Shown here in pieces: positions 10,000 through 22,849 of a DNA stretch of 64,000 bases. Within the stretch, counting starts at the first letter, position 1. The number at the start of each line of letters is the position of its first letter. The notes under the pieces were generated by a model. It was not told where the DNA came from, made no database searches, and saw only the letters and a list, made by a program, of their open reading frames with translations. The position numbers were made by a program, and so were the translations under genes. The DNA is from Gnetum montanum (Eukaryota > Streptophyta > Gnetopsida > Gnetales > Gnetaceae). The stretch covers positions 176,574 through 240,573 of the forward strand of contig MNCI01018132.1 of NCBI GenBank assembly GCA_015680685.1, written 5' to 3'.

Positions 10000-12850
10000 T
10001 TTAGGCACATGTGGTAGTTGAGGTAGCTATGGTTGTCATTCTACAAATGCAACCTATAGTGGAAGGTGAAAGGCATCAAGCAATGCCTTTATCTTCTTCT
10101 CCTTACTTTGGGGATCATTCACAGTCCACACAGTGTGAGCAATGTGGGCTAGAATGGGAATATCCCATGGATAGGGCATTATTAGAACATCTCTCTACAT
10201 TGACAAACTAGGTAGTGAACTATTCATGGTCAATATTGAATTCCATGACTATATTTTGCAACTCTTGGTAGTCATTCATCCTCCTAGACAGCTTCTAAGA
10301 AATTGATCATTGATCAATGAATCATGCCTTAAGAACTTCAAGTTCAATGATAGCCATTACAAGCTTGTCCTTGGTGTCCTTATTAGGATTAAACTGATGC
10401 TTGTACAACAAGTATGATCTGGCCACCTATTTCTTGAGCTTTGACTATGGCGATCAAACAATCAACATTGCTAGTTTTACATAATGGAGATTGACAAGTT
10501 TCATGTACTCCATCATCTTCTTGATTTACAAATCCTTCATGTAGATTTCTATTTTGTTGTAGGCATCTATCCCATCAACAATGGGTTGCCAAAATTCTCT
10601 ACCTTGCTAGAGTTTCTAGAGGGATTAATTTGCTTTTTTCCTTCACCAACTAAATGTGTTTTTCATTTACTTCCTTCTGTAGACCAACCTAGTCTCTATA
10701 ATTTTTCCTAACACTCTCAAATTTGAGAACCTCTAATTTCTAGGAAGCTACCTCAATAGCAGTTTTTTGGTGAAGAGGGTGCACACCTCCTCCATAGAAA
10801 TATTTCTATTCTCTATTGTTAATCTCCTTAGTTTTATGTTTTCTCTAGCTAGTTTCTCCTACTATTTATGGATAAAATTAGTTAATTGTTTCTTGTGCTC
10901 ATCAACATTCCATAGGCGATGATTTTCTATAGTCAACTAGACATTATCTTGGCAAGTCTAATCTAAGGCTTCTTGAATCTTATGATTTGTGTCCTCTACC
11001 AAGCATAGCTAGAACACTACCATCTTCATTACATCTCAACCCCTTTGAGCTTGGTCTAAAGCTATTCCATAGCTTCATCTCTTGTTAGTGTCAACTTGAG
11101 AAATGCGAGATCAACAATCTAGGCTCTTAATTTGACAACTTCCATAGCCACATGTTTATTTATTTCTTTAGCTATTTTGATATGCCCCTCTAAGATTATG
11201 CTCTTGGCCCTTACCTCTAGTAGCTCCAACTAGGTTATAGTAATGTTATCTAAACGGTCAAAGACTTTTGGACATGGTTGCTTAGTTCCTACTAGTTAGT
11301 CAAATAGTTCCTCATTCTACACTGCATTTATTCTATCACCTATGATCCATGTAGATAATTACACATATCTAAGTGCAGTGATTTCCAATGTAGATTCCAC
11401 AAGTGCGTTAAGAGTCTTGGAAATATGATCAATGACCACTTTTTCTACTATCTCCCACCCTTGATGCTACATCAATAATATAGTTTCTCCTTCACACTCC
11501 TCCAAGCACACCAAGAAGTTTGTAGCATTTCCAAGGATTTCTAGGACTACCTATTATTTTTCAAGAGATACAATGATTCCTCGAGAGATTGGATTTGACC
11601 TCATGGGTAACTGTGTTATTTGGATTGAGAAAATGGACCCACCTTCACCCATCAAATTTATTGTTTGAGCCATCTCATTGAGTTGACTCATTACTAGTCT
11701 ATAAAAGGATGGGTCCCCACTAGTCATGCCTTCTTGTTGCTCATGTTCACTCAAGAGCCATTCTTGGTATTTGTGAAACTATTGGGTGGTTGTAATGATG
11801 TCTAGAATTGTTGTTTGAGTGACAAGTGGAGGTGGTGGTCACTGCTCCTCTTCTTAAATAATGGTTGCAGGTGTCTTATCCTTAATCATTTTTTCCTAGT
11901 TGGTGACTAGAATAGTTCTGACTATGTTGTTGGACTAACGAACTATCCGTCCCCTTCAATAGAGTTTCAAGATAATGCATGGGAAGGGGAGTTCCTTTCT
12001 TCTACATTCATTTTCTTTAAATTGCTTCTCCAATTGTAGATAGATCAATTGGGGAAGGTTGATTAGGAATATTCCACTCAGAGTAGTCCATGCTTAGGTA
12101 GAGAAGGTGATTTTTATTAGCCTTACCATGAGATTGGGGTAAAAGGTTGCAATATTATAATGGATTCTCTTTTCTAGTGTGAACACACCAAAATCCTTAT
12201 GATCGACACCATAACACGGTTGAGCCCATTTTTTCTTGATAATGGGATCTACTTGCATTGGGATCTTAGTAAGGTTTGCCTCCATTTCAGGCAACCTAAG
12301 CATTATAGTAATGCCCTACACTAAATAGGACACTAAGATGTCCTTGATTTTCACCATTGATCTAGGCTGCCTATTATTCTAGAATAAAAATATCTCTACC
12401 ATGTACCACTCCCTAGTGGAAGTGAGGACTGGCCACATGGGAGAGGTCTTCAACTAGTCTTGCACTTTTTTTGGTGCATGCTCTAGGAAAGAGCAAAAGT
12501 TTAACTCCTAGAGCATTGATTTTTGGACCTCTCTCAATTTGATTTGCTTTAGGTAGGCCTTTTTCAATGTCAGATAAAGATTTGATAGTTGTGTTGGAGC
12601 ATCATCCTAATGGGAATGTTCTATTGTAGCTGCTAGTTTTAGAATCTATCAGATAGATACCACTTCTTCCTCTTCTCTAAGAGGACCTATGGCATGGGTT
12701 GCAAGTACTTTTTCCTAGGGTTGTTCTTGCCTCATTTCCATTTTAGGCCATTTTTTCCTTCGTTGGGATAGTCCTACTTTCTACATGTGCATTCCTTTTG
12801 GTGCTATCTATGGTCACAATACATCCATGGATTAATAGATATAATGTGTG
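10000..12850 (-). pseudogene. D2 open-frame region between integrase and 3' LTR, product unknown
   Basis: This is a long decayed coding-like stretch in the sense of D2. Its best frames are 12,303-12,094 (69 codons) and 11,754-11,554 (66 codons). Most stops between them are TAA, TAG or TGA that CAA, CAG or CGA would give. The translation has a Pro-rich spot (PPPPL near 11,825) and long helical, Leu/Glu/Lys-rich stretches downstream that could form coiled coils. In Athila elements this position, downstream of pol, holds an extra frame sometimes called env-like. I see no membrane segment or signal peptide that would show an envelope protein, so I leave the function open. The first part of the frame may be the basic segment at 49,418-49,627, separated by the D1 insertion. 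Confidence 0.45.
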
Positions 12851-13618
12851 ACTTTAAATTTTTGAATAGCTTATCTCATTAGTTAGTTATACTTTGGATA
12901 AGGTTGGACCATGGTAGATTGATTATTTTATTAATTATTTATTATAAATGTCATTGGAACTCATTAGAAAGGTTTAACTCTTGTAATTTGGTGTTTGATA
13001 GTTGATTTTTAATTAAACCATTATGGGAGTTAGAAAAAATCATGAAATTTTTTTTATAAAAAATGGCACATTTGTGGCCTCCACGATGAAGAGCTTATCT
13101 TTGGTAGCTATAGGGTCAAAGAATGAAGTGATTTGGATAAATGGTTTATGAGTTATGGAATTTGGATGGTTCTAGGCTTTGAAAAATTGAAAAACTCCTT
13201 TCATTTTTATGAGAAAATATAAAATTTTCTAAGTGGGATGATGCTGATCTCTAGTATTTTTATCTTATTTTGATGGGGCCTCATATATGGGTCAACTTCA
13301 TCCACAAGGCCCCGTATACAGGTCGCATCAGCAAAAATTTTTAAATATCAATATCTCAAAAAATATAATAAAATTTTTAATGGATTTGTAATTCATGGAA
13401 TGCTAGAAAAGCTAAAAATATGATAAAATCATTAAAGAGGATCTTTGAAACTCAAAATATTGAAAAAATTTGATGCAAAATGTGTTTAATGAATAAAATT
13501 TGTAAAGGAACACATGGTGTGATGTAGAAGATGAGTGTAAGAAAGATTCAAGTTGTAAGAATGCCTAAGGATAAGGTGCTTAATGAACTTGACTAAGGGA
13601 TATGCAAGTGGATCCTCC
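12851..13618. other. D2 3' region, non-coding
   Basis: This is AT-rich sequence with no convincing frame. A stretch at 13,270-13,330 (GGGGCCTCAT...AAGGCCCC) resembles the GGCC-centred palindromic units of the LTRs of this family, so it may be a relic of such a repeat. Confidence 0.4.
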
Positions 13619-13623
13619 CCATA

Positions 13624-14583
13624 TGATGAGTGGCGAGGTACCCCTACACTCAACCATACGAATATGAGCATTCGTTCCTGATCCAGCCGAACTTCATGGA
13701 CGAGCTAGTTGTGGTATCTATATCATTACACATTGATCATAGTTTGTTGTCTCTCCACCTAGACTAGTATTTGCTTTATCATGTATGGTTTAGTCTAGAG
13801 TAAGCTGTGTGATGTGGGCCTACACTAGTGTTACTCCTAGAGGAAATGGAAAATAACTTTGTTTTAGCTAATAGGGAGTGGGAGAAGAGAATATAAGCTA
13901 GCCTAAGTGCGATGAGAATTTGTCCCCAATTATCTGTACACATCTTGGACCTTGTGTACTACTTCTGGGCTTACCAAGAGTATATTACTTGAGCACTCCT
14001 AGATACACTACTAGGTTACCAAGTAGTTACACTTCAATGTTCATGATTAAGTCGTACTCATTCCACATTTAACAAAAAAAATAGTAAATGATGATAAAGA
14101 AATATTAACTATGAAAAAAATAAATAAAAATAGCAATTAATAATAATAATTAAACTATTAAAACTAAGTGAATGCTGCAACGATGAAGTAGTTTTAATCT
14201 TTATTACTGATCATGTGTGTGTCCAAGTACGTCACACTCAAATAAAGATTTTGTACAATTACAAGCATTACATCGCGGGCATGCACTTGGGAAAATAGTC
14301 TTAACTCCTACAAAAACAAACTACAAGAGCTTCCCTACAATTAACCTAAAAGATGCCTAAATGCGGTGGGTGTGTGCTTATTTATAGCTAGAGACAAACC
14401 TTGCATTAATGAGGTTGTGTTAAAGCATGGATGGATGCATCGAAGGTGCTATGTTGATGTAGCTACATTGATGGGTTTCTATCGATGTGGCCTAGTTGAG
14501 GTAGTCCTTGATATCATGTACCCAATATCAGGGGTCTGATAACAGGGGTTTGATATTAGCACCTGGAAAATCATGATTCATCA
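13624..14583 (-). repeat. D1 3' LTR (left copy)
   Basis: This 960-bp LTR begins TGATGAGTGGCGAGGTACC and ends GATTCATCA. It is preceded by CCATA. It matches 47,983-48,940. It contains the TATA box at 14,379-14,386 and palindromic units near 14,440-14,560, such as a perfect TGTAGCTACA. Confidence 0.85.
14379..14386 (-). promoter_or_regulatory. TATA box of D1 left LTR
   Basis: TATAAATA on the minus strand, at the place shared by all LTRs of this family. Confidence 0.6.
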
Positions 14584-14746
14584 TACACCCATGACTGAAT
14601 AATAACTCGTACTCAAGTCAAAGAAAGTGAGGAACAAGCTTAATTAATTATAAAGTGGATAGATATGGCATTATTGACTAATTAGAAGTTTATACATGCC
14701 ATAATGGAGAATTTAATATGACAAAATTAGGACACAAACACACAAT
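14584..14746 (-). other. D1 polypurine tract and 3' remnant
   Basis: This is the only D1 internal sequence left of the B insertion. Next to the LTR the minus strand reads TCATGGGTGTA, a decayed form of the D2 polypurine tract. The rest is AT-rich and non-coding. Confidence 0.5.
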
Positions 14747-17700
14747 TGGAGACCATTTGGGACGCGACCGCTAACAAGTGTCCTCGAATAGGATTTAGGT
14801 GCTTGTTGGTCTCTGGCAACACCAAGGCCCAGATACCTCCAAATAAACTTAGTAGTTAATGTGAGTATGTGTGTGTGCTGTTGTGAAAAATGAAATGATT
14901 GGGTTGTGTGTAAAACGATAAATGACTTATCTTAAAGAGATTCAACCAACTTTGCAAAGTATTGTGAGTTGTTGAGAGTTCTTATTTTGTTCAATTGCCT
15001 AGTCTATGCGGTCGTTATAATACCTACTTATAACAAATAAAGTTTTGCAAAAACATTTCAACATAACTCTACGAATCTACTTCTAATTTTTCCTAAAGAA
15101 AGAGATAGTTCCACAGGAAAACTAGAAATAGAGTGAGATTCAATCGAAATAGAAAGAAGAGAAAAAGAAAGTATATTTGTGTAAATCTCAAATGTTTAAA
15201 CATGCTAAAATGATACAAGTAAAAATTTTGCAATAAAGCTATCCCAAATTCAATAACTATGAATTGTTCAAACTTCCAAGGCTCAAATAAACAATTTCTT
15301 CAAGACAATCCTACTATGCTAACCAAAAAATTGCTGCGTAAACTATCATGTACCAAACTCTATTTTGTCTAGATAATGGATGTCAACAATTACATTCAAC
15401 AGAACCTTCAAAACATTTGACAATTTATGATTGAAATACTATGGAGATTCACTTTAAAGATAAAAGAAGCTATTCTAGTCCTAACAAAATACCAAATATT
15501 TTCTGAACCCTCTTGACTATTGAATCGTTCAAAGGCTTGACTACATGCAGAGGCTCTCTTATAAAAATCTCAATAGCAGTTCTTATACATTGCAAAATAA
15601 TAAAATTCACTACTAAAATTCTCTTAAGGCTTTCAAACACAAGCTCTTCTATGGAAAAATCTTAATAGAAATTTTCTATCATGCCACAAGAACAATAAGA
15701 GTAATCTAAAAATCCCAAAATTACTTGCCAAGCATTATACTATCTAAACCACTAGCTAAATAATTTAAAAAAAATAAAAAATAAACATAACTCATAGGAC
15801 TATGACAAAGAGGCTAAAACGTTATCTTTAACAAGTCATCTTACAAGAAATCTTTCACAATGTCTTCTTTTCAATCCTCCTCCAAGACCCAGAGTGAGAC
15901 CTAAAGTGAAACCCTGAGTATGAGACACCTTTCCTTCTTACCCTTGAAGCCCTTTTATAGGGTCTCATAGGTAGTTAGGTATTACAAAATATCTTGGATA
16001 ACTTCTCTCCCAAGTAAAGAAGTTATAACTTGCCCAATAAGTTAGGAGATCTTACTTGCCCAACAAATTAGGAAGTTATAGCTTATACATGAAGTTAGAA
16101 GAAAATCATGCTAACATTGGCATGTGTCTTTTTGGGAATTTAAAATTAGCTATAATTATAATGGAATTTTACTTAACTATAATATTCCATAGGAATAAAA
16201 TGGATACTAACTAAATGTCCCCTTTATATAGGACGTTACACAAATATCCCAGAAATTTCTTTTCTCTTTTCCAATAATAATAATAATTTTATCAAAGATG
16301 ATCTTTTTCCACAAAGAATTAGCCATTTCTTGGTCATCAATATAACCCAAGGAATCCCTTTTGTAGAGCTAGTGGTAAGATACCATTTGATTGTGAGGCA
16401 TGGAAAATTCTATGGAAATTTTCCCTTAGTTATTTGCTTTGGGCCAAAGATAGAAGCCACCATTCTAGCCAGTTGTGCCGAGAAGACATAGCTTTAGCAA
16501 AAAATTGACTCTTACAGTTACCTTTTCATGGAGCTGGAGGACATTGGTCATCCCAACATGCTATTCTACTGCACCTGCAACTACCCTTGGGACTAGTTTT
16601 GGCCATCCAATCTTTTTAATTTGCTAGGATTGATTCTCCTATTCTTTGATAGATTTTATTTTTTCAACGTCAGCATATATGCTAATTACCTATAGTGATA
16701 AAATTAAACCTTTTTACCATATATTTCTCCAGGCGTTAGGCATCATCGTGTAGGTGGGACAGTTGTTGGATCAAGGGTTTGTGAACTGTCACGTTGTGAG
16801 GGATGAGGGTAATCAGGCGATGCATAGCCATAGTAGGCTCCATTGCTATTGTTGTCATAACTGATGTTATGGATGATCACCCACATGCTACCACATCGTC
16901 TACCTCATACGCCTATTACCGTTCCACTCCGTCAGTGTTTTGGTATCCATCACTGCAACGATCCTCCATCCTTGGAGCCTAGCTAGTTTGCAAATTTCTT
17001 TAGTTGGGGGAACTGAAACTACAACAACCATCCATTTCTTAGCCCTAAATATGTTTTATATGGATTTATCCTTCTTGTCTCCACCTGTGCAGATCCATGG
17101 ATGATTGCCACCCAAAATTGAATCTCTACTCTGTTTTCATGGATTTGACTTTCCCCATTTTCAGCCCTTTGTTCTTCAGTGATTCCAGAGACCAGAGACC
17201 ATTGCTGACGCATTCTTGGCTTCAGATGAATTCTTCAATTTCATGCATTGATCGTTACCAGAAACATAAACTATGTGTTTGATGCACCTATTCTAGAGAG
17301 AATCTGCACCATCGCAAGGACACACGTCTTCATCTTTAGGTAGATCATGCATCAAACAGAATTAACGCCTTACTCCTACTCAATTTGGGACCAAGAAAAA
17401 GAAAAAATGAATGACTGTGGAGTCTAAAGGTAGCGGCCTGTAACTCTGACCGTAACCTCCCACTCACAATGGTGCACAACGAGGTCCTTGAAATTGCTGT
17501 CGTAGGATTACCTGCGGTCAGCATTGAAGGTAGCCATTAAGACATCAGCTTCTTAGTGACCCTGATGTGAGTGATGCCCTTGAAACCATTGCAATTGTCA
17601 CATCCTACCTCCATTATTTATCTTTTAGGTTCTAGTTGCTAGCTATTTCTTTCCATGGGGATTCCTGCAATATTTTAGCATCCTCTAGAAATGAACACAT

Positions 17701-18179
17701 TGGTCTACCATGGCAGTGACATAGGTCTATAGCCCATGACTTGGATGCTGGCCGAGGTGGTGAACCATGATTTTTGGTGCCACCGCAAATTAAAACCTTG
17801 TTGCCATTATTTGATTTTTTTTATTTACTTAATTGTAAGATTCGTAGAACTCTGCTATTTTTTTTGGACATGGGTTAGGGATATTAGATGTATGGAAGGT
17901 GTTGATCCTAGGCCTAGTGTGATTCCTACCTGCTTTAGAATAGGCCTTTGAAATTCACGGCAAATCTTGAAATACCATTTCAACTACATACCTAAATACT
18001 TATTTAGTATAATGGATATAACAACCTTTCTCTGACCATTTTCTTTTTTAAAAAAAATTGATGCTATTTCTCTTTTTCTACAAATTGAAATTCTTGCCAC
18101 TTCTCCAACTGCAAAAACCTTTCTTTAATTAATTTCATCATGTCAACCTATTCCATGAAATGGCCAAAATGTGCCAACA
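14747..18179 (-). repeat. B 3' LTR (left copy)
   Basis: Bases 15,729-18,179 align with 41,300-43,757. Divergence by hand count is about 6 % around the TATA region and about 13 % further into U3. The part from 14,747 to 15,728 has no partner in the window, because the right copy is cut at the doubtful piece at 41,116-41,297. Since the TATA box is at 15,953, the unpaired left part would be R and U5, which supports an LTR of about 3.4 kb. I see no gene in it; the short frames are not conserved with the other copy. Confidence 0.75.
15953..15959 (-). promoter_or_regulatory. TATA box of B left LTR
   Basis: TATAAAA on the minus strand, in a conserved stretch (GAAGCCCTTTTATAGGGTCT) that is identical in the right LTR at 41,524-41,530. 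Confidence 0.6.
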
Positions 18180-18203
18180 TTTTGGCCCCCTTTAAAAGGC
18201 TTA
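18180..18203 (-). other. B polypurine tract
   Basis: The minus strand reads TTTTAAAGGGGGCCAAAA directly before the LTR start TGTTGGCAC. It is a clear plus-strand primer and fixes the right end of the left LTR at 18,179. Confidence 0.7.
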
Positions 18204-18386
18204 AAGAAATTTATGCAAGCCCCATTTTAAAACTGAATTGTACCAAAACTTTTATTGAATTTTAAAAATTGAACAAATAAATCTTTTTGGAAGAAAATTC
18301 CCATCAAACATAAGGTTTGATGCTATAAAAACCTCATTCCTAAAAAAAACAACAAACTGTACATTATCAAGTCCTTTATTCATGGA

Positions 18387-18890
18387 CTATTCTTGATATG
18401 GGAACAAAATGTTGAGGGTTACTCTAGTAGGAATCCTCATATCTCTAACTTTCTCATAGGAAATTTCTGACGTGATGAAGGCTATTCTATTATTATCTGG
18501 CTTGCTGGAGCTTTCAACTTGATCTTCTTGAGATTTTTCTTTAGCAATCTTCTTATCTTCTTTCTCAGATGAATTCTTCTATTCTTCCCAATTGGGTCCC
18601 TCTTCTTCTTCTTGGGACACAAAGGCTTCTTCCCATGAATATTCATTGATTGGTTGTTCTTCTTCCCTTTCCTCTTCTTAGGTGCAATTTTGATATTGTT
18701 CCCAAATATTTGATTCTATCTCTAAACCTGTGGTGAGGAATGAGAATTCATCAGCCAACTAAGCGATGAAAGGACACTCTTTAGGTACTCCACATGCTCT
18801 AGCTTTCAAGTAAGCCTTTAACACATGTTCTGGGCAACATCCCATTACATAAGGAATAAAAGGCTTTCTCATTGTTCTCCCAAAATCCAT
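18387..18890 (-). pseudogene. Small extra frame of element B downstream of integrase
   Basis: This is a frame of about 167 codons on the minus strand, starting ATG at 18,890 and ending at a TAG at 18,387-18,389. It has three internal stops, each one base from CAG or CAA. The N-terminal third has a Cys-Cys-Pro-rich segment (MGCCPEHVLKAYLKARACG). The middle is strongly acidic (runs of EEE and EEEREEE), followed by a Lys/Glu-rich stretch. It lies between integrase and the 3' LTR in the sense of B. I do not recognise the family. Extra frames in this position are known in some Tat elements, so a passenger or accessory role is possible but unproven. Confidence 0.5.
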
Positions 18891-19216
18891 CTTCTCTTTC
18901 AAATTAGCTCTCTTCTTACTTTCTCTACTAAACTTGAATTGGAAGATGAGGAAATCCTAGGCAACCCAATCTTCTTTTTATAGTAGCTAGAAATCTAAAA
19001 TTCTCTCCAAGAGTCTTCAACCAAATTTTCCTCTTTTTGTGCATTCTAACCACTTGTCAAAAACTTCACTAATTGGTTGATGAGTCACCTCTTCCACTTG
19101 TTAGACTTGTAGGCTTCCACTTGTTTCACTTGTAGGAATTAAATTATAAAACTATTTTCTAATTTAAATAAATTTATCCTAAATATATTTATTATTATAA
19201 TATACTATCTACTTAT
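18891..19216. other. B 3' region up to the assembly gap
   Basis: This is AT-rich sequence between the small extra frame and the run of undetermined bases. I see no gene in it. The C-terminal part of the integrase should lie in the gap. Confidence 0.4.
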
Positions 19217-19714
19217 NNNNNNNNNNNNNNNNNNNNNNNNNNNNNNNNNNNNNNNNNNNNNNNNNNNNNNNNNNNNNNNNNNNNNNNNNNNNNNNNNNNN
19301 NNNNNNNNNNNNNNNNNNNNNNNNNNNNNNNNNNNNNNNNNNNNNNNNNNNNNNNNNNNNNNNNNNNNNNNNNNNNNNNNNNNNNNNNNNNNNNNNNNNN
19401 NNNNNNNNNNNNNNNNNNNNNNNNNNNNNNNNNNNNNNNNNNNNNNNNNNNNNNNNNNNNNNNNNNNNNNNNNNNNNNNNNNNNNNNNNNNNNNNNNNNN
19501 NNNNNNNNNNNNNNNNNNNNNNNNNNNNNNNNNNNNNNNNNNNNNNNNNNNNNNNNNNNNNNNNNNNNNNNNNNNNNNNNNNNNNNNNNNNNNNNNNNNN
19601 NNNNNNNNNNNNNNNNNNNNNNNNNNNNNNNNNNNNNNNNNNNNNNNNNNNNNNNNNNNNNNNNNNNNNNNNNNNNNNNNNNNNNNNNNNNNNNNNNNNN
19701 NNNNNNNNNNNNNN
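19217..19714. other. Assembly gap of 498 undetermined bases
   Basis: A continuous run of n. It removes the C-terminal part of the element B integrase. Any open frame crossing it is an artefact. Confidence 0.99.
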
Positions 19715-20300
19715 TCTTAATATAAGCAATAAGCTTTTTATTAGTGGATTCTGCTAGGCCATTTCCTTGAGGATAATAATTTGATGAGGAAAATAAGAAA
19801 ATAGATTTTTCTAATGCCCATTTGCTAAACTCTTCAGATTTGAAGGCATGTCCATTGTCTGACACTAATACTTCAAGTAGGCCAAATCTACTTATAATGT
19901 GGTCTTCTAGAAACTTAATCACATATGATGCTGAACTTCCTCTTAGAGCATTTGTTTTAGACCATTTAGTGAAATAATTAGTAGCTATGAGAATAAACTT
20001 GTGTCTAGCTCTTGAAGGAGTAATTATACCAATAAAATCCAAACCTTATTGCTGAAATGGTCTATCTGCAACTACTGGCTTTAAAGGAGTTCTAGCCTTT
20101 TTAATTTTGGGCCTATGAATTTGACATTTATAACATTTTTGAAACTTTGAACTAATGTCTTGATACATGGAAGGCCAATAATATCCATATTGAAGTATAT
20201 GTTGCATAGTCAACTTAGGGGATTCATGAAATAAATTCAAATGATCATGAAATTGTTCCAAAATGAAACTAATTTGATCATTATGAACACATTCCAATAA
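19715..20300 (-). pseudogene. Element B integrase (zinc finger and DDE core), truncated by gap
   Basis: This is the retroviral-type integrase that would join element DNA to the chromosome. The N-terminal zinc-binding part is at about 20,297-20,100, with His residues in FHDHLNLFH and the CYKC pair. The catalytic core begins at 20,042, with Asp in LDFIG, Asp in VSDNGHAF and Glu in GLAEST. The last two are separated by 35 residues, the canonical D-x35-E spacing. All three catalytic residues are intact. One stop just before LDFIG separates the two parts. The C-terminal domain is lost in the gap. Confidence 0.85.
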
Positions 20301-21089
20301 AACCCCTCGAAAATATTTTCTATATAATATAACATCTTTAACAATGAATTTTCATGTTCTTTTAAAGAAAGCTCTCTTTTGACGTGCAGTTAAATTATTT
20401 GGGATATTCCTTGTATTAAGAAATTTGAGAATTTCATCATACCAATTCTCTTCATGGGTATCAAGTGTGCATACTTCACTTTCTCTAGAGATTAACTTGG
20501 CTAAACCAATTCCCTTAATTATTTTTCATATTTCCAATGAAAATATGAAACTTTGCAACTTTACAAGTCATTTTTCTTTTTTTAATCCAATCTCATTTTG
20601 GGCTAGGAATCGCTTGACTTCAGGTTCAATTTGCATGATATGGACTAATGAACTTTCCAAATAATATTTAAAATGCTGAAGTACCTTGATAATTGAAAAT
20701 TCTTGTTTCTCTAAGTATGAATAATTTAATTCTGAACTTTTCAACTGATACCCAAAAACTCCAATTGGTTCATCTTGACCTTCATCACCTTTTTGTGTTA
20801 AAACGGTAGCGATAGAATCATTTGAAGCAAAAGAATATAACCAAAAATCTTCTTTAAGCCTAGGCTTCACCAAATATGAAGCCTCTTGTATAGCATTTTT
20901 AATTTCTGATAAAGCTCTTGCTGATTCTGGTGTTTTCTCTACTTGGACATCCTTTTTTAGCATATGCATCAAAGGTTTGGTAATTTCAGTAAACCCGGGG
21001 ATGAACTTTTTCACAAAGTTTATCTTCCCAAAGAAAGATCTAAGAGATTTCTTACTTGTGGGATGTTCAACATTCTATACTCCTTTGAT
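20301..21089 (-). pseudogene. Element B gypsy-type RNase H and linker
   Basis: This is the RNase H that follows the reverse transcriptase and would degrade RNA in RNA-DNA hybrids. The frame at 21,014-20,568 contains PGFTEIT..L at its start (the RT thumb/connection) and then DFWLYSFASNDSIATVLTQ. The family usually has D-A-S here; this copy has S-N-D, so the first catalytic Asp is displaced or changed. YSYLEKQEFSIIKVLQHFKYYL carries the Glu. The frame then degrades through several stops into the linker before integrase. Confidence 0.75.
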
Positions 21090-21950
21090 TTAGAAATTGT
21101 CTATGGAAATTCCTTCTTGACATATCACATGGCCTAATAATCTTCTAGATTTAACCCCGAAGATACACTTCTTAGGATTTAATGAAATACCAAATTCACG
21201 ACATCTATCGAAAACTTGTTGGAGATGATTAATACGATCTTCTTTTTTTCTTGAGAATATTGTAATATCATCCAAATAAACCACCACAAATTTTCCTAAT
21301 AAATCCTTAAATGCTAAATCCATTGCTCTTTGGAAAGTAGCTCCAACATTTGACAATCCAAATGACATTCTTTGGTAAGTGAAAGTTTTCCATTTAGTGA
21401 TAAATGATATTTTGTATCTATCATTCTTATCTACCATGATTTGATTATAACTTGAGAAACCATATAAGAAAGAATATACTTGACAACCTAAGACTTTAAT
21501 CAACATCTCATTAATTCTTGGAAGTGGATACTTATCCTTTTTTGAGGCATCATTCAGATTTCTAAAGTCTACACAAAGCCTTATATCACCATTTTTGTTT
21601 CTTACTAGAACAAGGTTAGGAAGCCATGTTGAATATTGTACTAGATATATGATTCGTGCTTGCAACAACTTCTTGATTTCGGCTTCCATAGCTGGTCCAA
21701 ATGATGGATTAAATTTCCTTTGTTTTTTCTTAACTATTTTACAACCTTCTATTAAAGGAATTTTATGTGTCATCACATCTAGTCAAAAATCATTAAGATC
21801 ATCATAAGACCAAGAAAAATTGTCCAAATTATTTCTTAGACATGTTAACAAGTTTTTCTTGAAACTCAAATCTCTTCCCTTTGTAACATTCAACATCTTT
21901 GGCTTCCTGTCTAATCCAAAATTCACTACCTCGAAAGCTTGACTATCTAG
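21090..21950 (-). pseudogene. Element B reverse transcriptase
   Basis: This is the RNA-dependent DNA polymerase of element B. The open frame at 21,776-21,090 (228 codons) contains LCVDFRNLN (residues about 67-75), DKYPLPRI, FSSYNQI, MSFGLSNVGATFQRAM, and the catalytic YLDD at residues 167-170. Upstream, the frame continues after one stop to 21,950 and includes FSWSYDD, a Tat-type signature before the RT. At 21,951 it is cut by element A. Its 5' continuation is at 39,442. The YLDD motif is intact, but at least one stop (near 21,783) and the insertion make it dead. Confidence 0.85.
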
Positions 21951-22674
21951 TGTAACGACAGAAAACGTCGGCTGCTAGAAAATGCCGAACAAAACCCATG
22001 TACACAGTCTTAACCATGGATCCGTGCAAGGACCGTGCTAGAGAAAACGAATCCACGGTGCCCTGAACGGTCTTGTCGATCAGATAGGGACTTACTCAAT
22101 CAGTAAATTGATGAGTATGATAGATATTCCGTGGAACAATCTAATTTGATGAATCAGAAAAGGAGAAGAAAATGATGTAGATAAATTGCAATAATGATAA
22201 TGTTATCACAACAAGGAAAATCGGATTTAAGAAAATTGCGCAATCCCAAGATCTGTGCTTTGACCTGAAAAACTGAGTATATTGTATACAAAGTTCCAAT
22301 AAGAAAAATCCGATTATCTTGTGTGAAACATACAAAAAATAATAAGAAAACTGTTCAGCAATGAGTACAGAATGGAGTTCGATCTACCTTCGTAAGCCAA
22401 ATATGGAATGCAAGGAAGGTCAAGCCTGAATGTCTAGCAATCAACTGTTTCTTATCGATAGATCTTGCCAACCGCATTAGATGATCTCTGATCTGTTCCC
22501 TCTACCTTTGGTAGTCTCGGCTCAAGCTGCCAACGATCGCCAATGGAGAGAACTGTATTTTTCACTAAAGGACTGATCGCTCCTGCTGTCAATGCTCAAA
22601 GATGTCTTCTGTATCTGCTAAAAGATGATGCTGCCAAAATTTGAAGATGCCCCTTGTTTCCTTGTCAATTGAAG

Positions 22675-22682
22675 TATTTATA
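22675..22682 (-). promoter_or_regulatory. TATA box of A left LTR
   Basis: TATAAATA on the minus strand, in a conserved stretch shared with the right LTR at 38,602-38,609. Confidence 0.65.
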
Positions 22683-22849
22683 AGTTCGACAACATGTGGA
22701 GAAGGCACAGCCTTGATGACGTGTCTCAAACCTTCAAAATACCGTTGACTTGGTAAACTTTATGTTGAAATTGGTCAAGTCGCGTCACATTTTCGGAAAG
22801 GAGGACAAAGTACGCTTTCAACCACTCCTGCTAAAGCTGCTTCATAATT

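Noticed and set aside
17019-17282. Overlapping 64- and 61-codon frames inside the B LTR
   Set aside because: Not conserved as open frames in the right LTR copy and lacking any motif.
19205-20042. Open frames of 174 and 277 codons crossing the gap
   Set aside because: Most of each consists of undetermined bases. Only the part right of 19,714 (integrase core) is real.
22141-22335. Frames of 64 codons present in both A LTRs (also 38,063-38,257)
   Set aside because: Their presence in both copies reflects LTR duplication only. They differ by stops and substitutions without codon-position bias and have no recognisable motif.
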